DNA of 64,000 bases from Segatella copri (GTDB taxonomy: Bacteria; Bacteroidota; Bacteroidia; Bacteroidales; Bacteroidaceae). This document shows positions 18,640 through 27,924 of this stretch, piece by piece. Positions within the stretch are counted from its first letter, which is position 1. Every line of letters begins with the position of its first letter. The translations under genes and the position numbers were made by a program. The notes under the pieces are model-generated. The model had not been told where the DNA came from and did not search any database. It saw nothing but the letters and a program-made list of their open reading frames with translations. The stretch lies in assembly GCF_949820605.1 (NCBI RefSeq), contig NZ_CATKVU010000006.1:186001-250000 (forward strand). Direction: 5' to 3'.

Positions 18640-19725
18640 ATGGGAAAGATTATATTGACGGGCGACCGTCCTACAGGTAAACTTCACCTGGGTCATTACA
18701 TCGGCTCTCTGCAGCGCCGAGTACAACTTCAGAACGCTGGCGACTTCGACAGAATGTTCGTTTTCATGGCAGATGTTCAGGCTTTGACTGATAATGCCGA
18801 CAATCCTGAGAAAATTCGACAGAACATCACAGAGGTGGCTCTTGACTATCTCTCTGCGGGCCTCGACCCACAGAAGTGTACACTCTATATCCAGAGTATG
18901 ATTCCAGAGTTGGCTGAGTTGACTACCTATCTGATGAACCTCATCTCTGTATCTCGTGTTCAGCGTAACCCAACCGTGAAGACAGAGATCAAAATGCGTA
19001 ACTTCGAGGCAAACATTCCGCTTGGTTTCTTCTGCTATCCTGTGAGTCAGGCTGCCGACATCACCGCTTTCAAGGCTACAACCGTGCCTGCCGGTGAGGA
19101 CCAGGAGCCTATGCTGGAGGTAACCCGCGAGTTGGTTCGCCGCTTCAACCAGACTTATGCGCCTGTATTGGTAGAGCCGGAGATTCTGCTTCCAGAGATT
19201 GCCTGCTGCCGTCGTCTTCCTGGAACTGACGGTAAGGAGAAGATGAGTAAGAGTCTCGGCAACTGCATCTACATGAGCGACGATGAGAAGACCGTTTGGA
19301 AGAAGGTGAAGAAGATGTCTAACGGTGAGCCACGTATGAGCATGGAAGAGCCGGGACATCTGGAGGGCAATGCCGTGTTCACCTATCTCGAGGCATTCTC
19401 TACTCCTGAGGACTTCGCTGAATTCTGGCCTGAGTTCAAGACTTTGGATGAGTTGAAGGAGCAGTATGTGAAGGGTGGTATCGGTGACGGCACCTGCAAG
19501 AAGTTCCTGAACAGCGTTATCAACAAGATGCTCGACCCAATCCGTGCCCGCCGTCATGAGTTTGAGCAGGATATTCCTGAGGTATTCAATATCCTGAAGA
19601 AGGGTAGCGAGGATGCCCGCGAGTTTGCAGCCCAGACCATGGATGAGGTTCGCAAGGCTATGCGTATCGACTACTTCAGCGATGCTGCCTATATTGAGGA
19701 GCAGGCTGCGAAATTTAAGGTTTGA
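18640..19725 (+). CDS. trpS: Tryptophan--tRNA ligase
   Basis: This class I aminoacyl-tRNA synthetase charges tRNA-Trp. At 361 residues it has the normal length. The HIGH-type signature is TGDRPTGKLHLGHYIGS (residues 5-21) and the KMSKS loop is EKMSKSLGNC (about 202-211). The tryptophan pocket block GEDQEPMLEVTRELVRRFN is typical. The gene stands alone with its own promoter (TACCTTTG 18603-18610, 30 bases before ATG) and its own terminator. It is a housekeeping gene with ordinary codon use. Confidence 0.97.
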   Translation: MGKIILTGDRPTGKLHLGHYIGSLQRRVQLQNAGDFDRMFVFMADVQALTDNADNPEKIRQNITEVALDYLSAGLDPQKCTLYIQSMIPELAELTTYLMNLISVSRVQRNPTVKTEIKMRNFEANIPLGFFCYPVSQAADITAFKATTVPAGEDQEPMLEVTRELVRRFNQTYAPVLVEPEILLPEIACCRRLPGTDGKEKMSKSLGNCIYMSDDEKTVWKKVKKMSNGEPRMSMEEPGHLEGNAVFTYLEAFSTPEDFAEFWPEFKTLDELKEQYVKGGIGDGTCKKFLNSVINKMLDPIRARRHEFEQDIPEVFNILKKGSEDAREFAAQTMDEVRKAMRIDYFSDAAYIEEQAAKFKV

Positions 19726-19761
19726 TGATGATGTAAAAGATAGAAATATAAAGTGAAAAGG

Positions 19762-19799
19762 CAAAAGTTATCGTCAGCTGGTAACTTTTGTCTTTTTTA
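19762..19799 (+). terminator. Rho-independent terminator after trpS
   Basis: A 9-bp stem (CAAAAGTTA with TAACTTTTG) with an 11-base loop is followed by TCTTTTTT. Confidence 0.85.
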
Positions 19800-19913
19800 T
19801 ATTATTATGATATGTTTTTAACGCAAAAAACAAAATAATTTCTTTTCTTATCCTTTGTTCTCGTTTTTTTTTCTTATTTTTGCAAACAGAATAAATAAAA
19901 GAAGCAGAGTATA

Positions 19914-21767
19914 ATGAAAATAAGAAAAATGCTCCAATACAGACTTGCTGATTTAGATAGTATGCTGGTATTGCTCTTCGCCTTTTTGCAACCCATCTCG
20001 GCTCAAAAAGCTGATGACAATGTGCATATATTGCAATGCAATGATAGATACGTCTTCAAAACTGATGACGCAGGTAAGACTATTGTTGTTAACACTACGG
20101 ATTATGAGTATGGTGTAACCCAATATTCCGCTCTAGTTCAACCATGTGCTTATTGCGGAGAGTTTATTCGTTTGGACAAGGCACAGTGTAAGGGGTATGC
20201 ACAATACAAGTCAGCCATTCCTCGTAATGTCTTTTACGATGATACCAAGATTTGCTACTTTAGCTATCAGATTCCAAAGGTTGGCAAGACTCTGAAGGCT
20301 TCTTTTACTCGAACCTATCTCAATCCTATTTATTTCACAACTATTCCTTTGTGTGAAGCTAATTATGTAGAGCATAAGAAGATAGAGGTAATCAAGCCAA
20401 AATCCTTCCAGCAGTTTCGGATAAAAGAATATAATCTTCCTGCTGGTATAGAGAAAAGTACTACATGTAATGCTGAGGGAGATTCCGTTTTTACTTATGT
20501 GATTCATTCCTTACCTGCACAGCTGATAGAACCTAATTCTCCATCTTGGGGATATAGTGCTCCTCATCTCTTGGTGTTGGGAGCATTCCAAAGTCTGCAA
20601 GATATGTTTGTCTGGTCTCATCAGTTGGCTAATGTGGATTGCTCTATTCCTAATCAAGAAGAAATACTAAGAGAGATACAGAAAGGGGCAAAAAACGATT
20701 ATGACAAGATAGCCAATACTTATGCCTGGGTACAGCAGAATATCAGATATTTGGCTTTTGAGGCAGGCATTTCTGCCCATCAACCGGCAACACCTGCTGA
20801 AACTATTCGTAAGCGTTATGGTGATTGCAAGGCTATGGCTCTTTTGCTCAAAACCTTGCTCAAGGTGCAAGGCTTTGATGCTCGTCAAACAGATATAGGG
20901 ACATGGGATGTACCTTATTCTTTGCAGGAAAATCCTTCTATTGCATCTATTGATCATGCGATATGTACGGTTTTCTATCAGGGAAAGCCATATTATCTGG
21001 ATGCTACGAATCCATATGTTCCTCTAGGCTATGTGCCAGACAATATACAAGGAAGGATGGCTTTGGTAGAAGACGCAGATAGCTTTCGTATGAATAAGTT
21101 ACCTGAGCTGGCTGCTGATTCTTGCTTTTCTTCTATAACATATCAGACAACCTTAGAATCTGGGGATGATGGAAACTACGATATAAAGGGAAAATTGTAC
21201 TCTAAATGGAAGGGCGATATGAAGTCTTGGATACTAGTGGGGAATGACGCTACGGCACAAGATGAAAAAGAGAAGGCCTTGGTGGCAGCGATGGGGGTTG
21301 ATGAACGATTGGATAAGATTGGGGATATAGTGATGACGGGAAATCGTCCTCGGGATGAGTCTTTGAATATCACTGCTTTTTTTATGAAAAAGGGAGCTGG
21401 GCAACTGGTTGACGGTAGTGTTTATTTAGATGCCAATCTCGATGAGAGCCTTTTTCTGACTCCAGTGGATACAACCAAACGGGTTTCCGATTACATGATA
21501 GACTTGCGGTCTAAGGAAGTACGTGATGTAAAGATTTTGATTCCAGAGAAAATGGAGGTCAGTAGTCTCCCCGCACCTTATCAGATTCATACTGCATGGG
21601 TTGATTTTTGTCGCACTTATTCTCAAACAGGCAATCAGATTGTTATGCATAAGGAGTGTGTAATACACCACAGACGTGTTCCGCGAAGTGAAATCCCTGC
21701 TTGGAATAAGATTATAAGTGATTGGGGAGCAGCTTGTAATGAGCAAGTAGTATTAAAGGAAAAATGA
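19914..21767 (+). CDS. Secreted transglutaminase-like protein (DUF3857 type)
   Basis: This 617-residue exported protein has a hydrophobic signal segment (about 17-31, ending PISAQ). The N-terminal half resembles DUF3857. A transglutaminase-like core covers about 240-360: ANTYAWVQQNIRY, then the nucleophile Cys in RKRYGDCKAMALLLKTLL, the His in SIDHAICTV, and the Asp in YYLDATNPYVPLG, which is a complete Cys-His-Asp triad. A beta-rich C-terminal region follows. The family acts in the periplasm or at the outer membrane; substrates are not known. The next gene starts 35 bases downstream and encodes a related protein. A -7 box (TATTTTTG, 19875-19882) lies 31 bases before ATG, with TTTG 17 bases further up. 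Confidence 0.85.
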   Translation: MKIRKMLQYRLADLDSMLVLLFAFLQPISAQKADDNVHILQCNDRYVFKTDDAGKTIVVNTTDYEYGVTQYSALVQPCAYCGEFIRLDKAQCKGYAQYKSAIPRNVFYDDTKICYFSYQIPKVGKTLKASFTRTYLNPIYFTTIPLCEANYVEHKKIEVIKPKSFQQFRIKEYNLPAGIEKSTTCNAEGDSVFTYVIHSLPAQLIEPNSPSWGYSAPHLLVLGAFQSLQDMFVWSHQLANVDCSIPNQEEILREIQKGAKNDYDKIANTYAWVQQNIRYLAFEAGISAHQPATPAETIRKRYGDCKAMALLLKTLLKVQGFDARQTDIGTWDVPYSLQENPSIASIDHAICTVFYQGKPYYLDATNPYVPLGYVPDNIQGRMALVEDADSFRMNKLPELAADSCFSSITYQTTLESGDDGNYDIKGKLYSKWKGDMKSWILVGNDATAQDEKEKALVAAMGVDERLDKIGDIVMTGNRPRDESLNITAFFMKKGAGQLVDGSVYLDANLDESLFLTPVDTTKRVSDYMIDLRSKEVRDVKILIPEKMEVSSLPAPYQIHTAWVDFCRTYSQTGNQIVMHKECVIHHRRVPRSEIPAWNKIISDWGAACNEQVVLKEK

Positions 21768-21802
21768 GTTAAATGTATTATTCATAGTCAAAAAGTTGAA
21801 TT

Positions 21803-23953
21803 ATGGGAAAGATTAAAGTAATCAGAGTTGTCTTCAGTATTCTGTTGGTACAGCTCTTGACGTTGTCAGTGAATGCTGACGAGAAAGCTGATTATTTGAA
21901 GTTGGCGCAAAAGGTGCGGCAAGAAGTTTGGAGCAGTACGCCTGCTGACTTTCAAAAACGAACGGTTCCCGACAGATACAAGAATGCTTCGGCCGTCATA
22001 CTATCTTATTATCGGGAGTTGAGCACGGATTATTATCGTAAGGCAACGGCTGATCTGGTGCTCAATCTTCGCCTTACTCGTCAGATAGACTGTACGGATA
22101 TGGAGCGTATGTTAATTCAAATCAATGACAAAAAGGCGTTGAAGGATTATTCTGAGTTTACTTTCAAGACGAAAAGTAGAAAGTGGACCTGGGGATATCA
22201 TCATAAAACGCAAACGGTGCTTGGCATTCGTGTTATAAAGAAGAATGGTAATGTACAGGAAGTAAGTTTAGATGACTATGTAGATGTCAAGGAAGGCAAA
22301 AATGACAAGGACTTGAGTCAGAAGATAGCTGTGCCTGGTTTGGAAGTGGGAGATTGTATTGATGTCTTTTCTCTAGACCAAATAGATACACAGGAACAAC
22401 AGCTGGATCCTTTCTATTTTGTTCTTCGTCAAGACGAACCTGTCCTTTATACCAAGGTTCACTGTGTGCTAGACCAAAGTCTTGCCACCGTCTATCGGAC
22501 GATGAATGGTGCCCCTGATTTTACTCAGACCACAGACAAGGACAAAAATGCAGTGCTTGATATGGTTATGGATAAGCCGATAGATGCAGAATCATCCATT
22601 TGGTATAATTCTTTGGAGCAGTCACCTTTTATAGAGATGTATATTACCCCGACCAAGACTAAAGTGGCAGTAGTAGAGAAAGCTATGCGCCAAAAAGGTG
22701 TTCGAGGCAATCCTGATGTAACACCAATCCTGCAAGACGATTGGAAATTGCTGAAATCTTATGTGTCTAAGGGGGGATATTCTCCTGCTGGTCTTCCTAG
22801 TACGTACAAGAGCGTCTTCAAGTCTGCCAAAAAAGAGGGGATGTCTGCCGAGGAGAAAGCTGACCGTATTTATTCTTTTGAGTATGTTAGTAGGGGAGCT
22901 TCTCAGAGGGTTTTTAATACAGTGGCAAATTATTTGCGTAAATTGGGCATGGAAATAGAAATGGGCATTACCACTCCGTTTGGTGCATTGCCTGTTGATA
23001 AACTGATTAATTATAATTCTACATCTTGGTTCTTCCGCCTTAAGGGAACTGATGTGTACTACTTCCCTGGGACTTATCCTAAGGTTGCTTCCGAGATACC
23101 TTATATATATCAAGGAAGAAAGGCGTATATGCAAGATTCCGAGGAACAAATAACGATACCTGTGAGTCAAGCTGAAGACAATAAGGCGGTGAATGATATG
23201 GTGGTTAAACTTGATGGTACTAAACTTGATATCAGTAGGAAGGTAACTTATTCGGGTGAACAGAAAATGTACGGTCAGTCTTTGGTGAGTCCTGATAACA
23301 CGCTTTTTGGTTCAAGCCAACTTGAAGCTTATTGGCGATATTTGAAATACGACGACAAAGATCCGTACTCTTGTTATACTAAGAAGGAATCTGCTGAATT
23401 AAAAGGAGCTTTCAATGAATATCGGAAAAATGCCATAGATCCGTTTAAGGCAGAAATCAGTAGTTATCACGATGGTGATCCTGTGCAAGTCGGTGGCTAT
23501 GGAGTAGATTGCGTGGGAATCCGTCGAGATAGTTCTAACTTTGTTTATCATGTAGATTATGTGATGGATGGAATGGTGAAACGCGCTGGAAATAACTATT
23601 TGTTGTCGGTAGGTAAGTTAATAGGAAGTTCGTTGAAACTAGAAGGCAAGGATCGAGAGCGTATCGATGATGTTTGGCGCAAGATGGCGTTTGTTGATGA
23701 ATGGAATATAGAGATTCCGTTGCCGCAAGGATATAAGGTCTCTGCTGAAGCATTAAAGAAGATTGAGACTTCGGTGGCTAATGAGTGTGGAGAATTCACG
23801 GTTAAGGCTACCGCTGGAAATGAAAGTGTAAAAGTGTATGTGCGCAAATGTTTTGCTCATAGAGTGGAACCTGTCTCAAACTGGAGCAAACTGTTGGCTT
23901 TGGTTGACGCTTGTAGCGCTTTCGCTGATAAGCAGATGGTAATAGCGAAATGA
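21803..23953 (+). CDS. Secreted DUF3857-type protein lacking a visible transglutaminase triad
   Basis: This 716-residue protein has a signal peptide ending SVNADEKA. The N-terminal part matches DUF3857-type proteins (YRELSTDYYRKATADLVLNL, WGYHHKTQTVLGIRVIKKNG, VPGLEVGDCIDVF, which is the usual E-x-GD-x-I turn). In the position of the transglutaminase core (about 345-420, EEKADRIYSFEYVSRG to WFFRLKGTDVYYFPGTYP) I do not find the GDCKA, HA and DAT motifs of its neighbour. The region looks like a degenerated, non-catalytic core. It probably works together with the upstream catalytic-looking protein (35-base spacing, same operon). The role is inference. Confidence 0.78.
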   Translation: MGKIKVIRVVFSILLVQLLTLSVNADEKADYLKLAQKVRQEVWSSTPADFQKRTVPDRYKNASAVILSYYRELSTDYYRKATADLVLNLRLTRQIDCTDMERMLIQINDKKALKDYSEFTFKTKSRKWTWGYHHKTQTVLGIRVIKKNGNVQEVSLDDYVDVKEGKNDKDLSQKIAVPGLEVGDCIDVFSLDQIDTQEQQLDPFYFVLRQDEPVLYTKVHCVLDQSLATVYRTMNGAPDFTQTTDKDKNAVLDMVMDKPIDAESSIWYNSLEQSPFIEMYITPTKTKVAVVEKAMRQKGVRGNPDVTPILQDDWKLLKSYVSKGGYSPAGLPSTYKSVFKSAKKEGMSAEEKADRIYSFEYVSRGASQRVFNTVANYLRKLGMEIEMGITTPFGALPVDKLINYNSTSWFFRLKGTDVYYFPGTYPKVASEIPYIYQGRKAYMQDSEEQITIPVSQAEDNKAVNDMVVKLDGTKLDISRKVTYSGEQKMYGQSLVSPDNTLFGSSQLEAYWRYLKYDDKDPYSCYTKKESAELKGAFNEYRKNAIDPFKAEISSYHDGDPVQVGGYGVDCVGIRRDSSNFVYHVDYVMDGMVKRAGNNYLLSVGKLIGSSLKLEGKDRERIDDVWRKMAFVDEWNIEIPLPQGYKVSAEALKKIETSVANECGEFTVKATAGNESVKVYVRKCFAHRVEPVSNWSKLLALVDACSAFADKQMVIAK

Positions 23954-24044
23954 ATGTAAGTTTATTGAGTATATTTTTAAATTCTAAAAGAGGTGATTAC
24001 AGCTTGAAGGTCATATGCCGGTAAAACTAAATGAGGTTTAAGAA

Positions 24045-25340
24045 TTGAAAAAGGTGAATAAACGAATATTACAATTAGCGGTGCCGTCGATAATATCCAA
24101 TATCACGGTGCCGCTTTTGGGTTTGGTTGATGTCGCTATCGTCGGGCATATCGGCGATGCGGCTTACATCGGAGCCATTGCCGTGGGGTCGATGCTCTTC
24201 AATGTCATCTACTGGCTTTTCGGATTCCTGAGAATGGGAACCAGCGGAATGACTTCGCAGGCTTTGGGAAGGAGAGATTTGGCTGAGGTGCTGAGGCTCC
24301 TGGTGCGCTCTCTGAGTATCGGTGTGGGGATAGGAGTGCTGTTCTTCGTTCTCCAGAAATGGCTGATAGGCTGCGGACTCTGGGCGATGTCGCCGGAAGC
24401 GGATGTCGTGGAACTGGCACGGAGATACTGTTATGTCTGTATCTGGGGAGCCCCGGCAGTGCTCGGACTCTACGGATTTACGGGCTGGTTTATCGGTATG
24501 CAGAACACGCGCATTCCGATGATGGTATCGCTGACGCAGAATGTGGTGAACATCATAGCCTCTCTGCTGCTGGTCTTTGTCGGCGGTATGACGGTAGAAG
24601 GCGTGGCGCTCGGAACGGTCATTGCCCAATGGTGGGGATTCCTGATGGCATGTTTGTTCTATCGTATCTGTTATCGCCGGTTAAGCAAGTATGACTATCG
24701 CCGGCATCTCTTTGCTGCCGAACCGCTGAAGCAGTTTTTCTCGCTCAATAAGGATATCTTTCTCCGCACCCTCTGTCTGGTGGCGGTCAACCTCTTCTTT
24801 ACGGCGGCAGGTTCCAGGGAGAGTACCATCGTGCTGGCTGTGAATACGCTGCTGATGACGCTCTTTACCATCTTCTCTTATTTTATGGATGGTTTTGCCT
24901 ATGCGGCAGAGGCGTTGAGCGGCAAGTATTACGGAGCCCGAAACATGGGGGCATTCCGCGAGGTGGTTAGGAGAACGATGGGCTTTGGAGCTGTCGTGGC
25001 AGTAGGTTTCACCTTATTATATATAGTGGGTGGCGAGAATTTCCTCTCTTTGCTCACGAGCGATAAGCAGGTGATAGCTGCATCGGGCGAATATTTCTGG
25101 TGGGCTGTGCTGATTCCGCTGTCTGGCATGTCGGCATTCGTCTTCGATGGCATCTTTGTAGGCATCACCCAGTCTAAGTCGATGCTCAGTTCTACCGCCG
25201 TAGCCTCGGCTTCGTTCTTCGGTCTGTTCTTCGGCTTGCATCCTTTTCTGGGCAATCATGCCCTGTGGTTGGCCTTCATTCTCTACCTCTTGTTAAGGGG
25301 ACTCGTACTGTTCGTCATTTACCGTAAAAAACTGCGGTAA
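24045..25340 (+). CDS. MATE-family multidrug/sodium antiporter (DinF-like)
   Basis: This inner membrane exporter has about 431 residues and about 12 hydrophobic segments in two six-helix halves, as usual for MATE proteins. Family blocks are IVGHIGDAAYIGAIAVGSML (helix 1-2), FLRMGTSGMTSQALGRRD, and GMQNTRIPMMVSLTQNVVN. It couples drug or metabolite export to Na+ or H+ entry. The start is unusual: an in-frame TAA at 24039 forces initiation at TTG 24045 or GTG 24054, and GAGGT at 24032-24036 is well placed (8 bases) for the TTG. It lies 91 bases after the DUF3857-type gene. An inverted repeat spans the stop codon. Confidence 0.92.
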   Translation: MKKVNKRILQLAVPSIISNITVPLLGLVDVAIVGHIGDAAYIGAIAVGSMLFNVIYWLFGFLRMGTSGMTSQALGRRDLAEVLRLLVRSLSIGVGIGVLFFVLQKWLIGCGLWAMSPEADVVELARRYCYVCIWGAPAVLGLYGFTGWFIGMQNTRIPMMVSLTQNVVNIIASLLLVFVGGMTVEGVALGTVIAQWWGFLMACLFYRICYRRLSKYDYRRHLFAAEPLKQFFSLNKDIFLRTLCLVAVNLFFTAAGSRESTIVLAVNTLLMTLFTIFSYFMDGFAYAAEALSGKYYGARNMGAFREVVRRTMGFGAVVAVGFTLLYIVGGENFLSLLTSDKQVIAASGEYFWWAVLIPLSGMSAFVFDGIFVGITQSKSMLSSTAVASASFFGLFFGLHPFLGNHALWLAFILYLLLRGLVLFVIYRKKLR

Positions 25341-25348
25341 ATGACGAA
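25311..25348. terminator. 14-bp inverted repeat spanning the MATE stop codon
   Basis: TTCGTCATTTACCG (25311-25324) and its exact complement CGGTAAATGACGAA (25335-25348) enclose a 10-base loop and include the TAA at 25338-25340. It is followed by TTATGTTTTT. It may protect the 3' end or act as a weak terminator. Confidence 0.6.
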
Positions 25349-25402
25349 TTATGTTTTTATGGAATATATTAGTAGAAATAATGTACATCTTTCATAAAAA
25401 TT

Positions 25403-25432
25403 GCACACTGAATTGTAGTGTGCGCATTTTTG
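25403..25432 (+). terminator. Likely Rho-independent terminator
   Basis: GCACACT pairs with AGTGTGC (7 bp, 7-base loop), followed by GCATTTTTG. Confidence 0.65.
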
Positions 25433-25533
25433 TGAAAAACTACATTAATATAGTTTAAATCTTAGGCTTATATTCTTTTTCTTAGCCGAAAATTAGTAAT
25501 TTCGCAGAGCAAAACTTAAAAAGAAAAGAGTAA

Positions 25534-25713
25534 ATGACAGCAGAAGAATATTTTCAGCAAGGTAATGCCTGGCGAAAGCAGGGTGACTTTAAGCGTGCCC
25601 TCGACTGCTATATGGAGGCCATTGCCCTCGATCCGGAGAGCCCTGCCGTAGCAGCCAAGGAGATGCTGGATGATATCATGAGCTTCTATTGCAAAGACTA
25701 CTACAATCCATAA
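25534..25713 (+). CDS. Small tetratricopeptide-repeat protein (59 residues)
   Basis: This small intact frame of 59 codons begins MTAEEYFQQGNAWRKQ and ends CKDYYNP. It is one complete TPR unit: helix A YFQQGNAWRKQGDFKRALD and helix B CYMEAIALDPES carry the W, G, A, Y, A and P consensus residues, followed by a capping helix AAKEMLDDIMSFY. It sits 69 bases upstream of the oxidoreductase ferredoxin subunit on the same strand and probably leads that operon. A -7-like sequence (TAATTTCG) lies about 30 bases before the start. It may help assembly of the complex; that is inference. The antisense frame over it is a shadow. Confidence 0.8.
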   Translation: MTAEEYFQQGNAWRKQGDFKRALDCYMEAIALDPESPAVAAKEMLDDIMSFYCKDYYNP

Positions 25714-25782
25714 CAACCGACAGGTGGACAGCAGGAGCTTTGTTTACTCCAAGAGTAAAGATAATTAGTAAGAAATTAGAAT

Positions 25783-26013
25783 ATGAGTAAGATTAAAGGG
25801 GCTATTGTAGTCGACACCGGGCGTTGCAAGGGATGCTCGCTCTGTGTGGAGGCTTGTCCTCAGCATGTCATCGCATTGGCAGAGAAAAAAGTCAATGTGC
25901 ATGGTTACCGTTATGTAGAGGCAGCTGTACCTGATGCGTGTGTTGGTTGCACTTCGTGCGCCATCGTGTGTCCGGACGGCTGTATCACTGTTTATCGTAA
26001 GAAGGAGGACTAA
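25783..26013 (+). CDS. korD: 2-oxoacid:ferredoxin oxidoreductase, ferredoxin-type (delta) subunit
   Basis: This 76-residue polyferredoxin has two 4Fe-4S motifs: CKGCSLCVEACPQ (about residues 14-26) and CVGCTSCAIVCPD (about 51-63). As the delta subunit it passes electrons from the thiamine centre to free ferredoxin. The alpha subunit gene begins 3 bases after the stop. The order delta-alpha-beta-gamma is typical of Bacteroidota operons annotated as Kor (2-oxoglutarate) or Vor (branched-chain 2-oxoacids). The sequence alone does not settle the substrate, so the symbol is provisional. Confidence 0.88.
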   Translation: MSKIKGAIVVDTGRCKGCSLCVEACPQHVIALAEKKVNVHGYRYVEAAVPDACVGCTSCAIVCPDGCITVYRKKED

Positions 26014-26016
26014 ATA

Positions 26017-27099
26017 ATGGCAAATCAGGAAGTTACATTAATGAAAGGCAATGAGGCGATAGCCCATGCCTGTATCAGATGTGGTGCGGATGGCTTCTTC
26101 GGCTATCCTATCACACCTCAAAGTGAGATTATAGAGACGCTGGCTCTGCTCAAGCCATGGGAAACATCAGGTATGGTGGTTCTGCAGGCTGAGAGTGAGG
26201 TGGCGGCTATCAACATGGTTTATGGTGGCGCCGGTGCCGGTAAGCGTGTCATTACCACTTCTTCAAGTCCGGGTGTGGCTTTGATGCAAGAGGGTATCTC
26301 TTACATGGCAGGTGCTGAGATTCCGGGCGTTATCGTCAATGTGCAACGTGGCGGTCCGGGTCTGGGTACCATCCAGCCATCCCAGAGTGATTATTTCCAG
26401 GCTACCCGCGGTGGTGGTAACGGCGACTATAATGTTATCGTGCTGGCTCCTGCTTCTGTTCAGGAGATGGCTGATTTCGTTGATCTCGCCTTTACGCTTG
26501 CCTTTAAGTATCGTAATCCTGCGATGATTCTGAGCGATGGTGTCATTGGTCAGATGATGGAGAAGGTGGTTCTGCCTCCTGTCAAGCCTCGACGTACCGA
26601 GAAGGAGATTGCAAAGGAATGTCCTTGGGCTACCATCGGCCGTCCGAAGAGTCGTCCAGTCAACATCATGACCTCTCTGGAACTCAAGCCTGAGGTGATG
26701 GAGGAGCGCAATATTGCTCTTCAGGAGAAATACAGAAAAATCCGTGAAACCGAGGTTCGTTATGAAACCGAGCAGATGGATGATGCCGACTATGTTATCG
26801 TAGCCTTCGGTAGTGCGGCACGTATTGCCGAGAAGAGCATCGAGAATGCGCGTGAGCAGGGCATCAAGGTAGGATTGTTCCGTCCTATCACCCTCTGGCC
26901 TTTCCCTGAAAAGGAGATTCATGAACTCGCCAAGACCAAGAAGGGCATTCTGGTTGTAGAAATCAATGCCGGTCAGATGGTTCAGGATGTGCGACTGGCT
27001 GTGAATGGTCAGACTCCTGTGGAGCACTTTGGTCGTCTGGGCGGTATTGTACCGGAGCCGGAGGAAATCGTTGAAGCATTAAAGAAGTTAATAAAATGA
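26017..27099 (+). CDS. korA: 2-oxoacid:ferredoxin oxidoreductase, alpha subunit (VorB/KorA type)
   Basis: This 360-residue pyrimidine-binding subunit of a thiamine-diphosphate enzyme catalyses oxidative decarboxylation of a 2-oxoacid to acyl-CoA with reduction of ferredoxin. Recognisable blocks are MKGNEAIAHACIRCGADGFFGYPITPQSEI, divided as GNEAIAHA and GYPITPQSEI, ITTSSSPGVALMQEGISYM, and NVQRGGPGLGTIQPSQSDYFQA. The C-terminal transketolase-like domain carries VAFGSAARIAE and FRPITLWPFPEKEI. It overlaps the beta gene by 4 bases. The family is commonly labelled 3-methyl-2-oxobutanoate dehydrogenase subunit VorB; 2-oxoglutarate is equally possible. Confidence 0.9.
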   Translation: MANQEVTLMKGNEAIAHACIRCGADGFFGYPITPQSEIIETLALLKPWETSGMVVLQAESEVAAINMVYGGAGAGKRVITTSSSPGVALMQEGISYMAGAEIPGVIVNVQRGGPGLGTIQPSQSDYFQATRGGGNGDYNVIVLAPASVQEMADFVDLAFTLAFKYRNPAMILSDGVIGQMMEKVVLPPVKPRRTEKEIAKECPWATIGRPKSRPVNIMTSLELKPEVMEERNIALQEKYRKIRETEVRYETEQMDDADYVIVAFGSAARIAEKSIENAREQGIKVGLFRPITLWPFPEKEIHELAKTKKGILVVEINAGQMVQDVRLAVNGQTPVEHFGRLGGIVPEPEEIVEALKKLIK

Positions 27100-27860
27100 A
27101 TGATATAATTTCACCAGAGAATCTGGTATATAAGAAGCCTACACTGATGAACGATACCCCGATGCATTATTGCCCGGGGTGTTCGCATGGCGTAGTTCAT
27201 AAGCTCGTTGCCGAGGTTGTAGAGGAGATGGGCATGGAGGATAAGACGGTAGGCGTATGTCCGGTGGGCTGCGCTGTCTTTGCTTATCGCTATTTGGATA
27301 TTGACTGGCAGGAGGCTGCTCATGGTCGTGCACCTGCTGTAGCTACGGGTATCAAGCGCTTGTGGCCTGATCGTCTTGTCTTCACTTATCAGGGCGATGG
27401 CGACCTGGCTTGCATTGGTACCTGCGAAACTATCCACGCCCTGAACCGTGGTGAGCATATCGCCATCATCTTCATCAATAATGCCATCTATGGTATGACC
27501 GGCGGACAGATGGCGCCAACCACCCTGTTGGGTCAGAAGACTGCTACCTGTCCTTATGGTAGAGAGGCTGATCTTCATGGTTATCCACTCAATATTACCG
27601 AGTTGGCAAGTCATCTGCAGGGTACTTGTTATGTAACCCGCCAGAGTGTGGAGACCGTGTCAAGCATCAAGAAGGCAAAGAAGGCTATCCGCAAGGCGTT
27701 CGAGGCAAGCATGCAGGGCAAGGGCTCCAGCCTGGTAGAGATTGTTTCTACCTGCAACAGCGGTTGGAAACTCTCACCTGTTGAGGCTAACAAGTGGATG
27801 GAAGATAACATGTTTAAGCAGTATCCTAAGGGTGACCTGAAGGATACAACGGGAATGTAA
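27096..27860 (+). CDS. korB: 2-oxoacid:ferredoxin oxidoreductase, beta (thiamine diphosphate) subunit
   Basis: This 254-residue subunit binds the thiamine diphosphate. The family start HYCPGCSHGVVHKLV, the VCPVGCAVFAYRYLD block, GRAPAVATGIKR, and the cofactor motif YQGDGDLACIGTCETIHA with FINNAIYGMTGGQMAPTT (GDG...NN) are all present. It starts 4 bases inside the alpha gene (ATGA overlap), indicating coupled translation. The gamma subunit gene begins 64 bases further on. Confidence 0.92.
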   Translation: MNDIISPENLVYKKPTLMNDTPMHYCPGCSHGVVHKLVAEVVEEMGMEDKTVGVCPVGCAVFAYRYLDIDWQEAAHGRAPAVATGIKRLWPDRLVFTYQGDGDLACIGTCETIHALNRGEHIAIIFINNAIYGMTGGQMAPTTLLGQKTATCPYGREADLHGYPLNITELASHLQGTCYVTRQSVETVSSIKKAKKAIRKAFEASMQGKGSSLVEIVSTCNSGWKLSPVEANKWMEDNMFKQYPKGDLKDTTGM

Positions 27861-27924
27861 GTGAAGAACTAAGAGTGAATAACGAAGGAAGAACGATTTG
27901 CTCTTCTAATATAATAATAGAACA

